Origin: Nanosynbacter sp.
GTDB lineage: Bacteria > Patescibacteriota > Saccharimonadia > Saccharimonadales > Saccharimonadaceae
Assembly: GCA_015257665.1 (NCBI GenBank)
Contig: JABZJS010000017.1
Coordinates: forward strand, 1 to 13,897
Direction: 5' to 3'
Length of the DNA stretch: 13,897 nt
Shown here: positions 1-7,726 of the stretch, in pieces
How positions within the stretch are numbered: the stretch's first letter is position 1
Layout of the letters: every line of letters starts with the position of its first letter
The notes under the pieces: model-generated
Databases searched by the model: none
What the model saw: only the letters and a program-made list of their open reading frames with translations
What the model was told of the DNA's origin: nothing
Translations under genes and position numbers: made by a program

Positions 1-54
<54 letters not shown>

Positions 55-56
55 AA

Positions 57-100
57 GAAAAGATGTACTTTTCATAAAAGATGCTTCCCTACTGGGAAGC
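57..100 (-). other. Two hairpins in the pre-16S leader
   Basis: Two perfect stem-loops lie just upstream of mature 16S: GAAAAG/CTTTTC with a 5-nt loop (57-73) and GCTTCCC/GGGAAGC with a 4-nt loop (83-100). They sit inside the rRNA leader transcript. They may shape the leader or guide RNase processing, but the matching sequence 3' of 16S is outside the window, so this role is inferred. Confidence 0.5.
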
Positions 101-142
101 GTCTATAACTCAAAAATAGACTGACGATGATTATTGCACAAC

Positions 143-159
143 TAAATTGTTAAGATACA
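143..159 (-). promoter_or_regulatory. boxA-like antitermination element in rRNA leader
   Basis: The minus strand reads TGTATCTTAACAATTTA. This closely resembles the E. coli rrn boxA (GCTCTTTAACAATTTA), where NusB and ribosomal protein S10 load the antitermination complex. It lies about 45-60 nt downstream of the predicted rRNA start site and about 90 nt before 16S, the usual arrangement. The match is seen directly; the function is inferred from known rrn operons. Confidence 0.6.
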
Positions 160-210
160 AAATGTCTCGTTGTTGGCCCTTGTTTTCGTTCCCTCAACCA
201 GACTGAAACC

Positions 211-239
211 ATCATAGCGTATTTTTTGTGGATGGTCAA
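211..239 (-). promoter_or_regulatory. rRNA operon promoter
   Basis: Minus-strand -35 TTGACC (239-234), a 17-bp spacer, and -10 TATGAT (216-211) form a near-consensus housekeeping-sigma promoter. Transcription would start near 204, giving a leader of about 150 nt before 16S. The -35 box begins only 13 bp after the stop codon of the upstream PAP2-like gene, which reads in the same direction. Confidence 0.8.
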
Positions 240-252
240 CACTTTTTTACGA

Positions 253-687
253 TTATTTTGTCGCAAAAAATACAACTACACCCACAAGCACGCCAAGCAA
301 CGACCCAACGAAGATCTCGAGTGGTGTGTGTCCCTGCGCAGCCCGCGGCAACGTGACGTCGACCCCAGTCTTCTTGATGACCTGCTGGATAGCAATACCC
401 TGCTCGCCTGATGAGCGCCGCACCTTGACAGCATCGTAGCAAATAATCAACACGAGTAGTGTCGTGACACCAACAAGTGGTGACTGCAGCCCTTGCTGCA
501 GCACTAGCACTGTCCAGACAGACAACGATGTGGCGGCATGCGAGCTAGGCATGCCGCCAGAGATGAAGAGCTGGTGGGTGAAGTCAAGCACCTTGCCTTT
601 GGCGTGGGCAATTGCAAACTTAATGACGTGAGCAATTGCCCAGCTGATGGCGATAGCCACAATATATGGCGAGAGGTACCATGGCAT
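253..687 (-). CDS. Divergent PAP2 family membrane phosphatase (DUF212/YuiD-like)
   Basis: This 144-aa integral membrane protein belongs to the divergent PAP2 family (Bacillus YuiD type), distant relatives of lipid phosphatases such as undecaprenyl-pyrophosphate phosphatase. The family's natural substrate is not firmly known. Visible motifs are GGMPSSH at residues 44-50 (the PAP2 PSxxH motif with its catalytic histidine), DAVKVRR at 85-91, and GHTPLEIFVG at 119-128 with the second conserved histidine. Hydrophobic segments lie at about 5-27, 51-66, 71-84 and 124-141. Length fits the family (about 145-160 aa). The start is set by GGAG 8 nt upstream, inside the end of gyrA. The ATG lies 2 nt after the gyrA stop, so translation is probably coupled and the gene is the last of a gyrB-gyrA-PAP2 operon. 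No terminator hairpin is visible between it and the rRNA promoter. Confidence 0.9.
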   Translation of the reverse strand: MPWYLSPYIVAIAISWAIAHVIKFAIAHAKGKVLDFTHQLFISGGMPSSHAATSLSVWTVLVLQQGLQSPLVGVTTLLVLIICYDAVKVRRSSGEQGIAIQQVIKKTGVDVTLPRAAQGHTPLEIFVGSLLGVLVGVVVFFATK

Positions 688-689
688 GA

Positions 690-3212
690 TTATGTCTCCT
701 TATCCTCGTCTTTTTCGCGCACAATGCCGATCGATGAGACAGTGTCATCCTTAGCAAGGCGCATCACTCGTACACCTTGGGTAGTGCGACCAAGGGTTGG
801 GATGTCGTGGAGCGCCACACGGATGGTTTGGCCGTTTTGGCTGATGAGGAGTGCCTCAGTGGCATCAGGCTCAAGAGTCTGCACAGTGATAATCGGCCCA
901 GTCTTGGCGGTGACAACTGCTGCTTTGATACCAACCCCACCTCGCTTATGACAAGGGAAGTTGGCTGCTTTGGTAATCTTGCCGTAGCCGTTTTGGCTGA
1001 TGACGAGCAATTGCTGGTCGCTACTGGTGACGATGTCCATCCCCACTACCGTATCATCGGGGCGGAGGCGCACACCACGCACGCCACGAGCAACGCGGCC
1101 CATTGGCCGGCACTCTGTCTCGCTAAAGCGCACGGCCTGACCAGCTGATGTTGAGATTATTACATCATTGTCACCATTGGTTTGCTTTATCCAGCGCAGC
1201 TCATCACCATCGTCGAGTTTGATGGTAATGAGGCCATTGGTACGGATGTTGGCGTAGTCGCGCAGTGTTGTCTTTTTTACAGTACCTTTGGTCGTGGCCA
1301 TGAAGAGGTAGCCATCATCACTTGCATCTTTAGCGTGGTTGATGATTGATGTAATTTTCTCTTCAGGCTGGAGCTGGAGCAAGTTGACCGCCGCAACGCC
1401 CTTGGCCGCGAGGCTGGCAGCAGGCACTTCATACGCCTTAAGGCGGAAGACCCGGCCCTTGTTGGTAAAGAAGAGCAGCCAGTCGTGGGTGTTGGCCGGA
1501 ATAAGCTGATCAATGCCGTCTTCTTCCTTGGTAGACATACCGCGTTTGCCCTTGCCACCTCTGTTTTGGCGGCGGTATTCACTCACTAAAGTACGCTTGA
1601 TGTAATTCTCTGCTGTGAGAATAACAACGGTCTCTTCCTCAGGGATGAGCTCTTCGTCGCTGAATTTGCCGATCTCATGGTCGATGATCTTGGTGCGGCG
1701 CTCGTCACCGTACTTTTCTTTCATCTCAAGCAGTTCCTCTTTGATAAGGCGTAGGATCTCATTCTCATCGGCCAGGATGGCCTCAAGCTGCTTGATGAGC
1801 TCGTGCAGATAGCGCAGCTCGTCTTCAATCTCTTGACGGTCAAGGCCAGTCAGCTTGCGCAGCTGCATGGCAAGAATCGCCTTACCTTGGATCTCGCTGA
1901 GCGCAAAACGCTCCATCAACCCCTGCAAAGCATCGTTGTAATTCTTACTTGCTCGGATTAGCTTGACGACTTCGTCGATGTTATCAAGCGCGATCTTGAG
2001 CCCCTCAAGAATATGAGCTCGTGCCTTCGCCTTCTTGAGCTCATATTCAGTGCGGCGACGCACCACAATGCGCCGATGGGCAATGAACTCACCAAGGATA
2101 TCGTGCAAGCCAAGTACCCGTGGCTGGAGCCGCATCGCATTTTCGCTGCTGGGTACAAGCGCCAGCATGTTGTAGTGGAAGTTAGTCTGCAGCGCGGTGA
2201 GCTTGTAGAGTTGGTTGAGCACCTTCTTGGGGTAGGCATCCTTTTTGAGGTCGATAACAACACGCACATTACCCCGAGCCGACTCATCGCGCAAGTCGCT
2301 GATAGAAGTGAGCTTCTTCTCGTGGACGAGGTCGGCAATCTTCTCAATCAGTGTTGCTTTATTCACACCATAAGGCATTTCTGTAATGACGATGCGGTAG
2401 CGCCCACGCTTCTTCGCTTCCTCGATGGCTGCCACGGCGCGCATTGTCACACTGCCGCGGCCAGTGGCGTAGGCTTGGCGCATTGGCGTGCCACCATAGA
2501 CCACTGCACCAGTTGGAAAGTCCGGTCCTTTAATGTGCTGCATGAGGTCATCCAGCGTGGCATCAGGGTTGTTGATGAGCTCGACTGTTGCATCGACCAC
2601 CTCACCAAGATTGTGGGTAGGGATGTTCGTTGCCATACCAACGGCAATACCAACCTGGCCGTTAAGTAGTAGATTAGGCAGCTTGGCCGGCAAGACGGTC
2701 GGCTCTTGGCGAGTAGCATCGTAGGTGTCGCGAAATGGGACGGTTTCTTTATCGATATCAGCTAGGAGTGCCTCTGACACACGCGTCATTTTTGCCTCGG
2801 TGTAGCGCATTGCAGCAGGCGGATCACCGTCCATCGAGCCAAAGTTCCCCTGCCCCTGTACCAATGGGTAGCGCTCAACCCAGTCTTGAGCCATACGCAC
2901 CATGGCATCGTAGATAGAGCTATCGCCGTGTGGGTGGTACTTACCCATCACCTCACCAACGATCTGAGCACTCTTGATCGTCTTAGATGTCGGACCGATG
3001 CCCATTTTGTCCATCACATAGACGATGCGACGATGGACAGGCTTCATGCCATCACGTACATCAGGCAGTGCGCGGTCAACAATGACCGACATCGAATAGC
3101 GCAGGAAGTTATCCTCCATCACGTCCTCGACGGTACGGACCTCCACACTGCGCGAGTGGCTCTGGTCAGGTATGGTAGCTGGGGTGGTTGGTTGGTTATC
3201 TTCTGGCTGCAT
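690..3212 (-). CDS. gyrA: DNA gyrase subunit A
   Basis: GyrA is the DNA-cleaving subunit of gyrase (A2B2) and introduces negative supercoils in the cytoplasm. Numbered from the upstream ATG (3230), the winged-helix core holds the quinolone region HGDSSIYDA (101-109), with Ser104 and Asp108 matching E. coli Ser83 and Asp87, so no resistance substitution is seen. The catalytic tyrosine is Tyr143 in AMRYTEAKM. The C-terminal beta-pinwheel carries QNRGGKG, a one-residue variant of the GyrA box (QRRGGKG), which favours GyrA over ParC. The tail is acidic (EKDEDKET). Two ATGs are possible. The one at 3212 is preferred because GAGGAA sits 6 nt before it; the one at 3230, 3 nt after the gyrB stop, has its nearest purine-rich site 15 nt away. 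Length of 840-846 aa is normal. It forms an operon with gyrB upstream and the PAP2 gene downstream. Confidence 0.97.
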   Translation of the reverse strand: MQPEDNQPTTPATIPDQSHSRSVEVRTVEDVMEDNFLRYSMSVIVDRALPDVRDGMKPVHRRIVYVMDKMGIGPTSKTIKSAQIVGEVMGKYHPHGDSSIYDAMVRMAQDWVERYPLVQGQGNFGSMDGDPPAAMRYTEAKMTRVSEALLADIDKETVPFRDTYDATRQEPTVLPAKLPNLLLNGQVGIAVGMATNIPTHNLGEVVDATVELINNPDATLDDLMQHIKGPDFPTGAVVYGGTPMRQAYATGRGSVTMRAVAAIEEAKKRGRYRIVITEMPYGVNKATLIEKIADLVHEKKLTSISDLRDESARGNVRVVIDLKKDAYPKKVLNQLYKLTALQTNFHYNMLALVPSSENAMRLQPRVLGLHDILGEFIAHRRIVVRRRTEYELKKAKARAHILEGLKIALDNIDEVVKLIRASKNYNDALQGLMERFALSEIQGKAILAMQLRKLTGLDRQEIEDELRYLHELIKQLEAILADENEILRLIKEELLEMKEKYGDERRTKIIDHEIGKFSDEELIPEEETVVILTAENYIKRTLVSEYRRQNRGGKGKRGMSTKEEDGIDQLIPANTHDWLLFFTNKGRVFRLKAYEVPAASLAAKGVAAVNLLQLQPEEKITSIINHAKDASDDGYLFMATTKGTVKKTTLRDYANIRTNGLITIKLDDGDELRWIKQTNGDNDVIISTSAGQAVRFSETECRPMGRVARGVRGVRLRPDDTVVGMDIVTSSDQQLLVISQNGYGKITKAANFPCHKRGGVGIKAAVVTAKTGPIITVQTLEPDATEALLISQNGQTIRVALHDIPTLGRTTQGVRVMRLAKDDTVSSIGIVREKDEDKET

Positions 3213-3233
3213 TGTATGTTCCTCGTTCATAGA

Positions 3234-5222
3234 TTAGATATCAAGCTCCTCTAGGCTGACCTTTGCAGCGTTGGCCTGGATGAAGTTCTTGCGGACGCTT
3301 ACTTCGTTGCCCATTAGCTTGGTGAAGATTGCGTCGGCACGCTCGGCATCCTCCAGCTGGACTTGCACGAGCACGCGGTGCTCGGGGTTCATCGTCGTCT
3401 CCCACAGCTGGTCGGCATCCATCTCACCCAGACCCTTGTAGCGCTGGAGGGCAGACTCACTCAGGCCAGCTTGTTTGATGCGGGGCTCGCTTGGGTCTAT
3501 CTCTACCCCACGAGCCTTGCGCGCTGCAATCTGCTCGTCGTAGTAGGCCTCGAGCGCTTCTTCGTTGTAAATATATTCTTGCTTGTTGCCCGAGAGACGG
3601 AGCTTAAACAGAGGTGGCTTGGCCAAATAGATATGCCCTGCCTCCACCACCGGCTGCATATAGCGGAAGAAGAAGGTCATGAGCAGTGTTGCAATGTGGC
3701 TACCGTCCACATCGGCATCGGTCATGATAATGATGCGATTGTAGCGCAGCCCCTTGATATCAAAGGTGTCACCAATCCCCACGCCCATGCCCTTGATGAG
3801 GCTGAGGATCTCACGGTTGGCGTACATTTTGTCGAGGCGGGCACGCTCGGTGTTAAGCACCTTACCACGCAGTGGCAAGATAGCCTGAGTACGACTGTCG
3901 CGCCCAGTCTTGGCCGAGCCACCAGCCGAGTCACCCTCCACGATGTAGAGCTCACACTCTTCGGGGTTTTTACTGGAGCAGTCGGCCAGCTTGCCTGGCA
4001 GGCTTGCGCCATCAAGCGCCCCTTTGCGGATCACGGTATCACGCGCCGCTCGGGCAGCCTTGCGAGCTCGGGCAGCTAACGTCGCCTTGCCAACGATCTT
4101 CTTGGCCACCGCCGGATTTTCTTCTAGATAGTACGAGAAATACTCGCTCATTACTTGGTCAACGTAACGCCGCACCTCGGGGTTACCAAGTTTATTCTTG
4201 GTTTGGCCCTCAAACTGCGGGTCGGGCAGCTTGACGAGGATAACGGCGGTGAGCCCCTCGCGGATGTCATCGCCCGAAAGGTTGTCATCCTTCTCTTTGA
4301 GGAGACCGTTCTTGCGCGCATAGTCATTGATGACGCGGGTCATCGCTGCGCGAAAGCCCACAAGGTGTGTCCCACCATCAGGTGTGAGCACGTTATTAGC
4401 GAAAGGTCGGACGGTTTCGACGTAGGTATCGTTGTACTGCACCGCCACCTCGATCATTGAGTCCTCGACCTGCTTCTCCACATAAAAGACATCGTCGCTC
4501 AGCACATCTTTACCAACGTTAAGGTTCTTGACATAACTGCGAATCCCTCCCTCGAAATAAAAGGCCTGGCGCTGCTTGGTACGCTCATCATACACAGTGG
4601 TGTAGACGCCTTTCGTGAGGTAGGCTTGGTGGCGAAGGTAGTGTACCACCCACTTGTAGTCGAAGTCGACTGTCTCTTTAAAGATGGTCGGATCGGGATA
4701 GAAGATAATCGTTGTGCCATCGGGCCGGTCGGTCTTGCCCTTATTCTTGAGTGGCACAGTGGTATGGCCACGCTCAAATTCAATCCGATAGAGGCGTCCT
4801 TTGCGCACCACCTCAGCCACGAGACGGCTGGACAGCGCATTCACCACGCTCGAGCCCACACCGTGCAAACCAGACGACACCTTGTAGCCACCGCCACCAA
4901 ACTTACCACCAGCGTGCAGCACCGTCAGCACTGTCTCGAGCGTGCTCAGGCCAGTCTTGGGATGCTTGTCCACCGGGATACCGCGCCCGTTGTCCGTCAC
5001 CATCAAGCCACCATCGGCCAAGATACGCACATCGACGCGCGAGGCATAGCCCGCAATCGCTTCATCGATGGAGTTATCAGCAATCTCCTTAATCAAGTGG
5101 TGCACGCCATCGTAGCCCGTGCTACCGATATACATCCCCGGGCGCTTACGGACTGGCTCGAGACCCTCGAGCACCTGAATTTGCGAACCGTCATACGATC
5201 CATTATCTACTTGTTTGTTCAT
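3234..5222 (-). CDS. gyrB: DNA gyrase subunit B
   Basis: GyrB is the ATPase subunit of gyrase and drives strand passage with GyrA. The 662-aa length matches the short GyrB form, without the insert of proteobacterial enzymes. The GHKL ATPase domain shows EIADNSIDEA with catalytic Glu46 and Asn50, DNGRGIPV (77-84), and GLHGVGSSVVNA (118-129). The QTK loop lies at 340-342 (QFEGQTKNKLGN). The TOPRIM domain shows YIVEGDSAGGS (426-436, acidic Glu429) and the metal-binding DADVDGSH (502-509). The C-terminal QRYKGLGEMD is present. The start ATG follows GAGGGA by 6 nt. It is the first gene of gyrB-gyrA-PAP2. The 193-nt upstream spacer has only weak promoter candidates, -10 TATGAT (5275-5280) or TACAAT (5270-5275), neither with a good -35. 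Confidence 0.98.
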   Translation of the reverse strand: MNKQVDNGSYDGSQIQVLEGLEPVRKRPGMYIGSTGYDGVHHLIKEIADNSIDEAIAGYASRVDVRILADGGLMVTDNGRGIPVDKHPKTGLSTLETVLTVLHAGGKFGGGGYKVSSGLHGVGSSVVNALSSRLVAEVVRKGRLYRIEFERGHTTVPLKNKGKTDRPDGTTIIFYPDPTIFKETVDFDYKWVVHYLRHQAYLTKGVYTTVYDERTKQRQAFYFEGGIRSYVKNLNVGKDVLSDDVFYVEKQVEDSMIEVAVQYNDTYVETVRPFANNVLTPDGGTHLVGFRAAMTRVINDYARKNGLLKEKDDNLSGDDIREGLTAVILVKLPDPQFEGQTKNKLGNPEVRRYVDQVMSEYFSYYLEENPAVAKKIVGKATLAARARKAARAARDTVIRKGALDGASLPGKLADCSSKNPEECELYIVEGDSAGGSAKTGRDSRTQAILPLRGKVLNTERARLDKMYANREILSLIKGMGVGIGDTFDIKGLRYNRIIIMTDADVDGSHIATLLMTFFFRYMQPVVEAGHIYLAKPPLFKLRLSGNKQEYIYNEEALEAYYDEQIAARKARGVEIDPSEPRIKQAGLSESALQRYKGLGEMDADQLWETTMNPEHRVLVQVQLEDAERADAIFTKLMGNEVSVRKNFIQANAAKVSLEELDI

Positions 5223-5304
5223 TCATTTCCCTCACTATTAGGTCATTCGGGTTACATTACACGCACCTTATTGTATCATAATCGCCGAATCAGCGAAAAT
5301 AACA

Positions 5305-5384
5305 GGGGTGGAGAGAGTGATTTAAATCATAAGAACTCACCTTCTTTGTATCAGCTCCACCCCCATCACTTCATCCGATGGAGC
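5305..5384 (-). terminator. Structured region between membrane-gene cassette and gyrB, possible terminator
   Basis: On the minus-strand transcript a central GGGGTGGAGC (5363-5354) can pair with upstream GCTCCA (5384-5379) or with downstream CTCCACCCC (5313-5305). The downstream 9-bp pairing is followed by TGTTATTTT, a moderate U-rich tract. Its 41-nt loop holds AAGAA/TTCTT and a perfect 12-bp palindrome TGATTTAAATCA (5318-5329). It could end the 7644-5416 transcript or act in the gyrB leader. The long loop and interrupted U tract make this uncertain. Confidence 0.35.
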
Positions 5385-5415
5385 ATGAGATAAAGCAAGA
5401 ACCCTAAGATTCAGG

Positions 5416-5613
5416 CTACTCATACTTACTCGTCGCAACAAGGATGAAGCCAGCGACAGCCATCACTGGTGATACGACAAACCACGTGATGCCACCATAT
5501 ATCACCATCCCCATCACCAGTAGCGTCGGTTCATTGACAAGAGTACTCAAAACATGCCGATGTGTATCAAGAAAGTTAGTCACACCAAAAAAGCACCGAC
5601 ACAAACATACCAT
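5416..5613 (-). pseudogene. Out-of-frame C-terminal part of a frameshifted membrane protein
   Basis: This 65-codon frame carries the last two hydrophobic segments that are missing from the gene ending at 5576. It aligns with the C-terminus of the 329-aa paralogue at 6242-7231: both end in a long hydrophobic stretch and then a short polar tail (VATSKYE here, VANSQRE there). There is no ribosome binding site for its own ATG at 5613, and the frame overlaps the upstream frame by 38 nt. Removing one T from the T6 run at 5587-5592 would join the two into one protein of roughly 260 residues. It is therefore read as the detached tail of a broken gene, or of one rescued by a sequence correction or slippage, not as an independent gene. 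Confidence 0.7.
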
Positions 5614-6199
5614 ACAGCGCCATCATCGGTACAGCTGCTGCAAGCATCAGCCAGAGGCCAGTCTTGCGCTTCATCATTTGATTAAGCGTCGTATCATCTA
5701 CATCATTACGTTTTGCTGGTATCACTGGCTGCATACCCAGCAATACATACCAGAGGTAGAGCGAACCAACGAAGCTCGGTATGTTGCTCATGAGAACTGT
5801 TGTATTATTAGCTACTAATCCTACAGGGGTGTGCAGTACACCACCACTGAGCCAACCCACAATAAACAGCGCCCCATTCACCAACAACAAGCCAAGCGCT
5901 CCAATCCTCTGCCAATACCGATCAGTGCGGTGCGACTGCCGCAGCGTGATGACGCTCTGCACTAGTATACTCGCACTCCAAGCGGCGAGGAGCCAGCCAA
6001 ATACCTGTTCCACCACTGTCAGGCCACTCGCTAGCACCGAGCCCTGCAGACATACGATGACTGCATTGGCAATCATCCCCACCCCACCAGCAATCACACA
6101 GGCCTCGAGCCAAGCCCGACGCGGCGGCGCAGACACATCAGATGTGCCTGTTTGGCTATGCTGTTTTGCAGTAGTTGTAGCGATGGATTGCGTTGGCAT
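5576..6199 (-). CDS. Multi-pass membrane protein, frameshifted paralogue of the 329-aa neighbour
   Basis: I do not recognise a named family. The first 28 residues are polar and Thr/Ser-rich, followed by about five hydrophobic segments (roughly 31-54, 64-86, 97-117, 125-156, 180-203). It is clearly a paralogue of the next gene upstream (6242-7231). Both share a start of EA(C/F)xxxGxxGM, then a GWLxxAWxxSxxVQ segment, an LxxxHRTDxYxQR motif, GSxYLWYxLL, and MxRxxxGLWL. The frame ends prematurely in CD-stop just after a T6 run (5587-5592). The missing C-terminal membrane segments continue in another frame to 5416. The start has GGAG 9 nt upstream, and the gap to the preceding gene is 42 nt, so it belongs to the same operon. 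The break may be a real mutation, a homopolymer assembly error, or slippage. Confidence 0.8.
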   Translation of the reverse strand: MPTQSIATTTAKQHSQTGTSDVSAPPRRAWLEACVIAGGVGMIANAVIVCLQGSVLASGLTVVEQVFGWLLAAWSASILVQSVITLRQSHRTDRYWQRIGALGLLLVNGALFIVGWLSGGVLHTPVGLVANNTTVLMSNIPSFVGSLYLWYVLLGMQPVIPAKRNDVDDTTLNQMMKRKTGLWLMLAAAVPMMALYGMFVSVLFWCD

Positions 6200-6241
6200 G
6201 GGGCGGTTCTCCTCTGTTAGGCGGTGGTTTTGGTACTTAAG

Positions 6242-7231
6242 TTATTCGCGCTGGCTGTTTGCCACAAGCACCATACCAATGATGAGCATGACGATACATG
6301 GCACAATCAAGATCATGCCAGCGATCATAAAGATAAAATGAATCATGCTGAAAAACGATAGTATTGACGTAAAGATCGTAGTACCTCGGCTTGTGCTACT
6401 CATCAGCATCAACGTCCCCGAAAACTGCGCAAGAGCCGGAAGTACAAATGCCGTCACAATCAGCCAGAGACCGATACGTCGACGTCGCATCAAACGAGCA
6501 TATGTTGTAGCGGGCACATCAGGTGCAGTGCGCGGCGCGATTGTCCGCTTCGTACAGAGTAATAAGTACCAGAGATAGATGGAGCCAAACACAGCAATGA
6601 CGGTACTTACCTGCATGACTGTGCTGTTTATCCACACAACCCCCTTTTGCCCGGGGCTCACAAAGAACAAATTGTATAGCCATTCACTTATGATGAGTGC
6701 GGCTGGGTTACCTGCCACTAAGAGCAAGGCAAGGAAGCGCTGTATATAATGATCTGTCCGGTGGAGCTGCATCAGCGTGCTGATCCCTTGCACTACCAAG
6801 CTCACACACCACGCCAGGATGAGCCAGCCAGCCATCCGCTCTGGTGACGTGCGGTCTACCTGCCCCACCATCAGTGCACCATAGAAGCTCACCATCGCAG
6901 CATACATCAGCATTCCTGCTGCTCCCGTCGCAATAAACGCTTCGAGCACTGGCCGGCGGTGGGCTGTCGCATGTGCAACAGGGCTAGCTGACGATGGCGG
7001 TGTGTCTGTGCGGCTAGGTGATGTATTATCTACGACAGCTTGCGATTCACTATTTGCTGGTGCGTTGGCTGGCGCAACAGAGGTCGTATTTGCCTTTGCT
7101 GTCTTCTTTGCAACAGGTCGTGACTGTTGTGATTTTTGCTTGGTGCGCTGTGTGGCACGCCTCTTTGGAGATGATGTCGCTTGTGTCTCTGGCGCGGTGG
7201 GCGCTGCTGGGGTTGATTTTTTTCGTGGCAT
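6242..7231 (-). CDS. Multi-pass membrane protein with basic disordered N-terminal tail
   Basis: This is a 329-aa protein of unknown function. Residues 1 to about 92 are low-complexity, rich in Lys, Arg, Ala, Pro, Ser and Thr (MPRKKSTPAAP..., several KK/RR pairs). They have no signal peptide character, so the tail probably lies in the cytoplasm. About seven hydrophobic segments follow, starting near residue 95 (EAFIATGAAGM) and ending with two close segments before ...VANSQRE. The core is shared with the downstream paralogue, including LHRTDHYIQRF and GSIYLWYLLL. Its start is supported by GGAGGA 7 nt upstream. It is the middle gene of a three-gene minus-strand cassette (gaps of 35 and 42 nt). 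A -10-like TATACT at 7252-7257 lies just before it but lacks a good -35. The conserved HRTD motif between membrane segments is the best lead for a function. Confidence 0.85.
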   Translation of the reverse strand: MPRKKSTPAAPTAPETQATSSPKRRATQRTKQKSQQSRPVAKKTAKANTTSVAPANAPANSESQAVVDNTSPSRTDTPPSSASPVAHATAHRRPVLEAFIATGAAGMLMYAAMVSFYGALMVGQVDRTSPERMAGWLILAWCVSLVVQGISTLMQLHRTDHYIQRFLALLLVAGNPAALIISEWLYNLFFVSPGQKGVVWINSTVMQVSTVIAVFGSIYLWYLLLCTKRTIAPRTAPDVPATTYARLMRRRRIGLWLIVTAFVLPALAQFSGTLMLMSSTSRGTTIFTSILSFFSMIHFIFMIAGMILIVPCIVMLIIGMVLVANSQRE

Positions 7232-7266
7232 AGAACCGTCCTCCTCTGCCTAGTATACGCGCCTCT

Positions 7267-7644
7267 TCACCGTTTTGCCACATAAAAACATGCAATTGCC
7301 TCAAATGCAAAGACTAGTGCCAGCTCGTACCAACCACCACGCCCCACCGAGCGCGCCCCAATCAGCAGCACTGGTGCCAGCGCCAGTACCGAGCCAAAAT
7401 AATAACAACGCCGAAAGCTGAGCGTCACCGCTCGCCGCTGCGCCTCGGGCAACCAACGCCGCAGTGCCGCTGCAATACCCGCCAGCAGGTACGTCAGCAA
7501 CCCCAGCATTACCACATAGCACAGCACAAAGACCAACACGATCCCCAGGGGGTGAATCGTCGCTGGTGTGGTAGTCTGCAGCACAATCGCTAGCAGCACC
7601 GCTGCAGCTATGCTCATACTTGCAAGCAGGATTCTTCGAGACAT
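7267..7644 (-). CDS. Small four-helix membrane protein, first gene of cassette
   Basis: This 125-aa protein of unknown function starts MSRRILLASM. Hydrophobic stretches lie at about 5-24, 30-56, 73-91 and 97-122, so most of it is membrane-embedded, with basic residues at the N-terminus (RR), in the middle loop (RRW, RRA, RR) and at the end (AKR). The ATG at 7644 is preferred to one at 7698. The latter would place the promoter (-35 at 7680-7675, -10 at 7657-7652) inside the coding sequence. The 7644 ATG lies only 7 nt after the -10 box and has no Shine-Dalgarno sequence, suggesting a leaderless message. The next gene starts 35 nt after its stop, so the three membrane genes probably form one transcript. 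The ORF is supported by its strongly hydrophobic, organised composition and operon position, not by a family match. Confidence 0.75.
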   Translation of the reverse strand: MSRRILLASMSIAAAVLLAIVLQTTTPATIHPLGIVLVFVLCYVVMLGLLTYLLAGIAAALRRWLPEAQRRAVTLSFRRCYYFGSVLALAPVLLIGARSVGRGGWYELALVFAFEAIACFYVAKR

Positions 7645-7651
7645 ATCTATC

Positions 7652-7680
7652 ACTATACCAAGCAATCCGCTTGGTGAGAA
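7652..7680 (-). promoter_or_regulatory. Promoter of membrane-gene cassette with palindromic operator in the spacer
   Basis: Minus-strand -35 TTCTCA (7680-7675), a 17-bp spacer, and -10 TATAGT (7657-7652) lie 7 nt before the ATG at 7644. The spacer is exactly a perfect inverted repeat CCAAGC-GGATT-GCTTGG (7674-7658). A dimeric repressor bound there would cover both boxes; that role is inferred. No regulator gene is seen next to it. Confidence 0.6.
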
Positions 7681-7726
7681 GCCCGAGCAGCTACACAAAG
7701 CAACGCGCTTGCAGCGTCCTCATAAG

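Noticed and set aside
226..411. 61-codon plus-strand frame near the rRNA promoter
   Set aside because: It is antisense to the PAP2-like gene and overlaps the rRNA promoter, with no signals of its own.
690..5222. ParC/ParE (topoisomerase IV) instead of gyrase
   Set aside because: The GyrA-box-like QNRGGKG and the single gyrB-gyrA operon favour gyrase.
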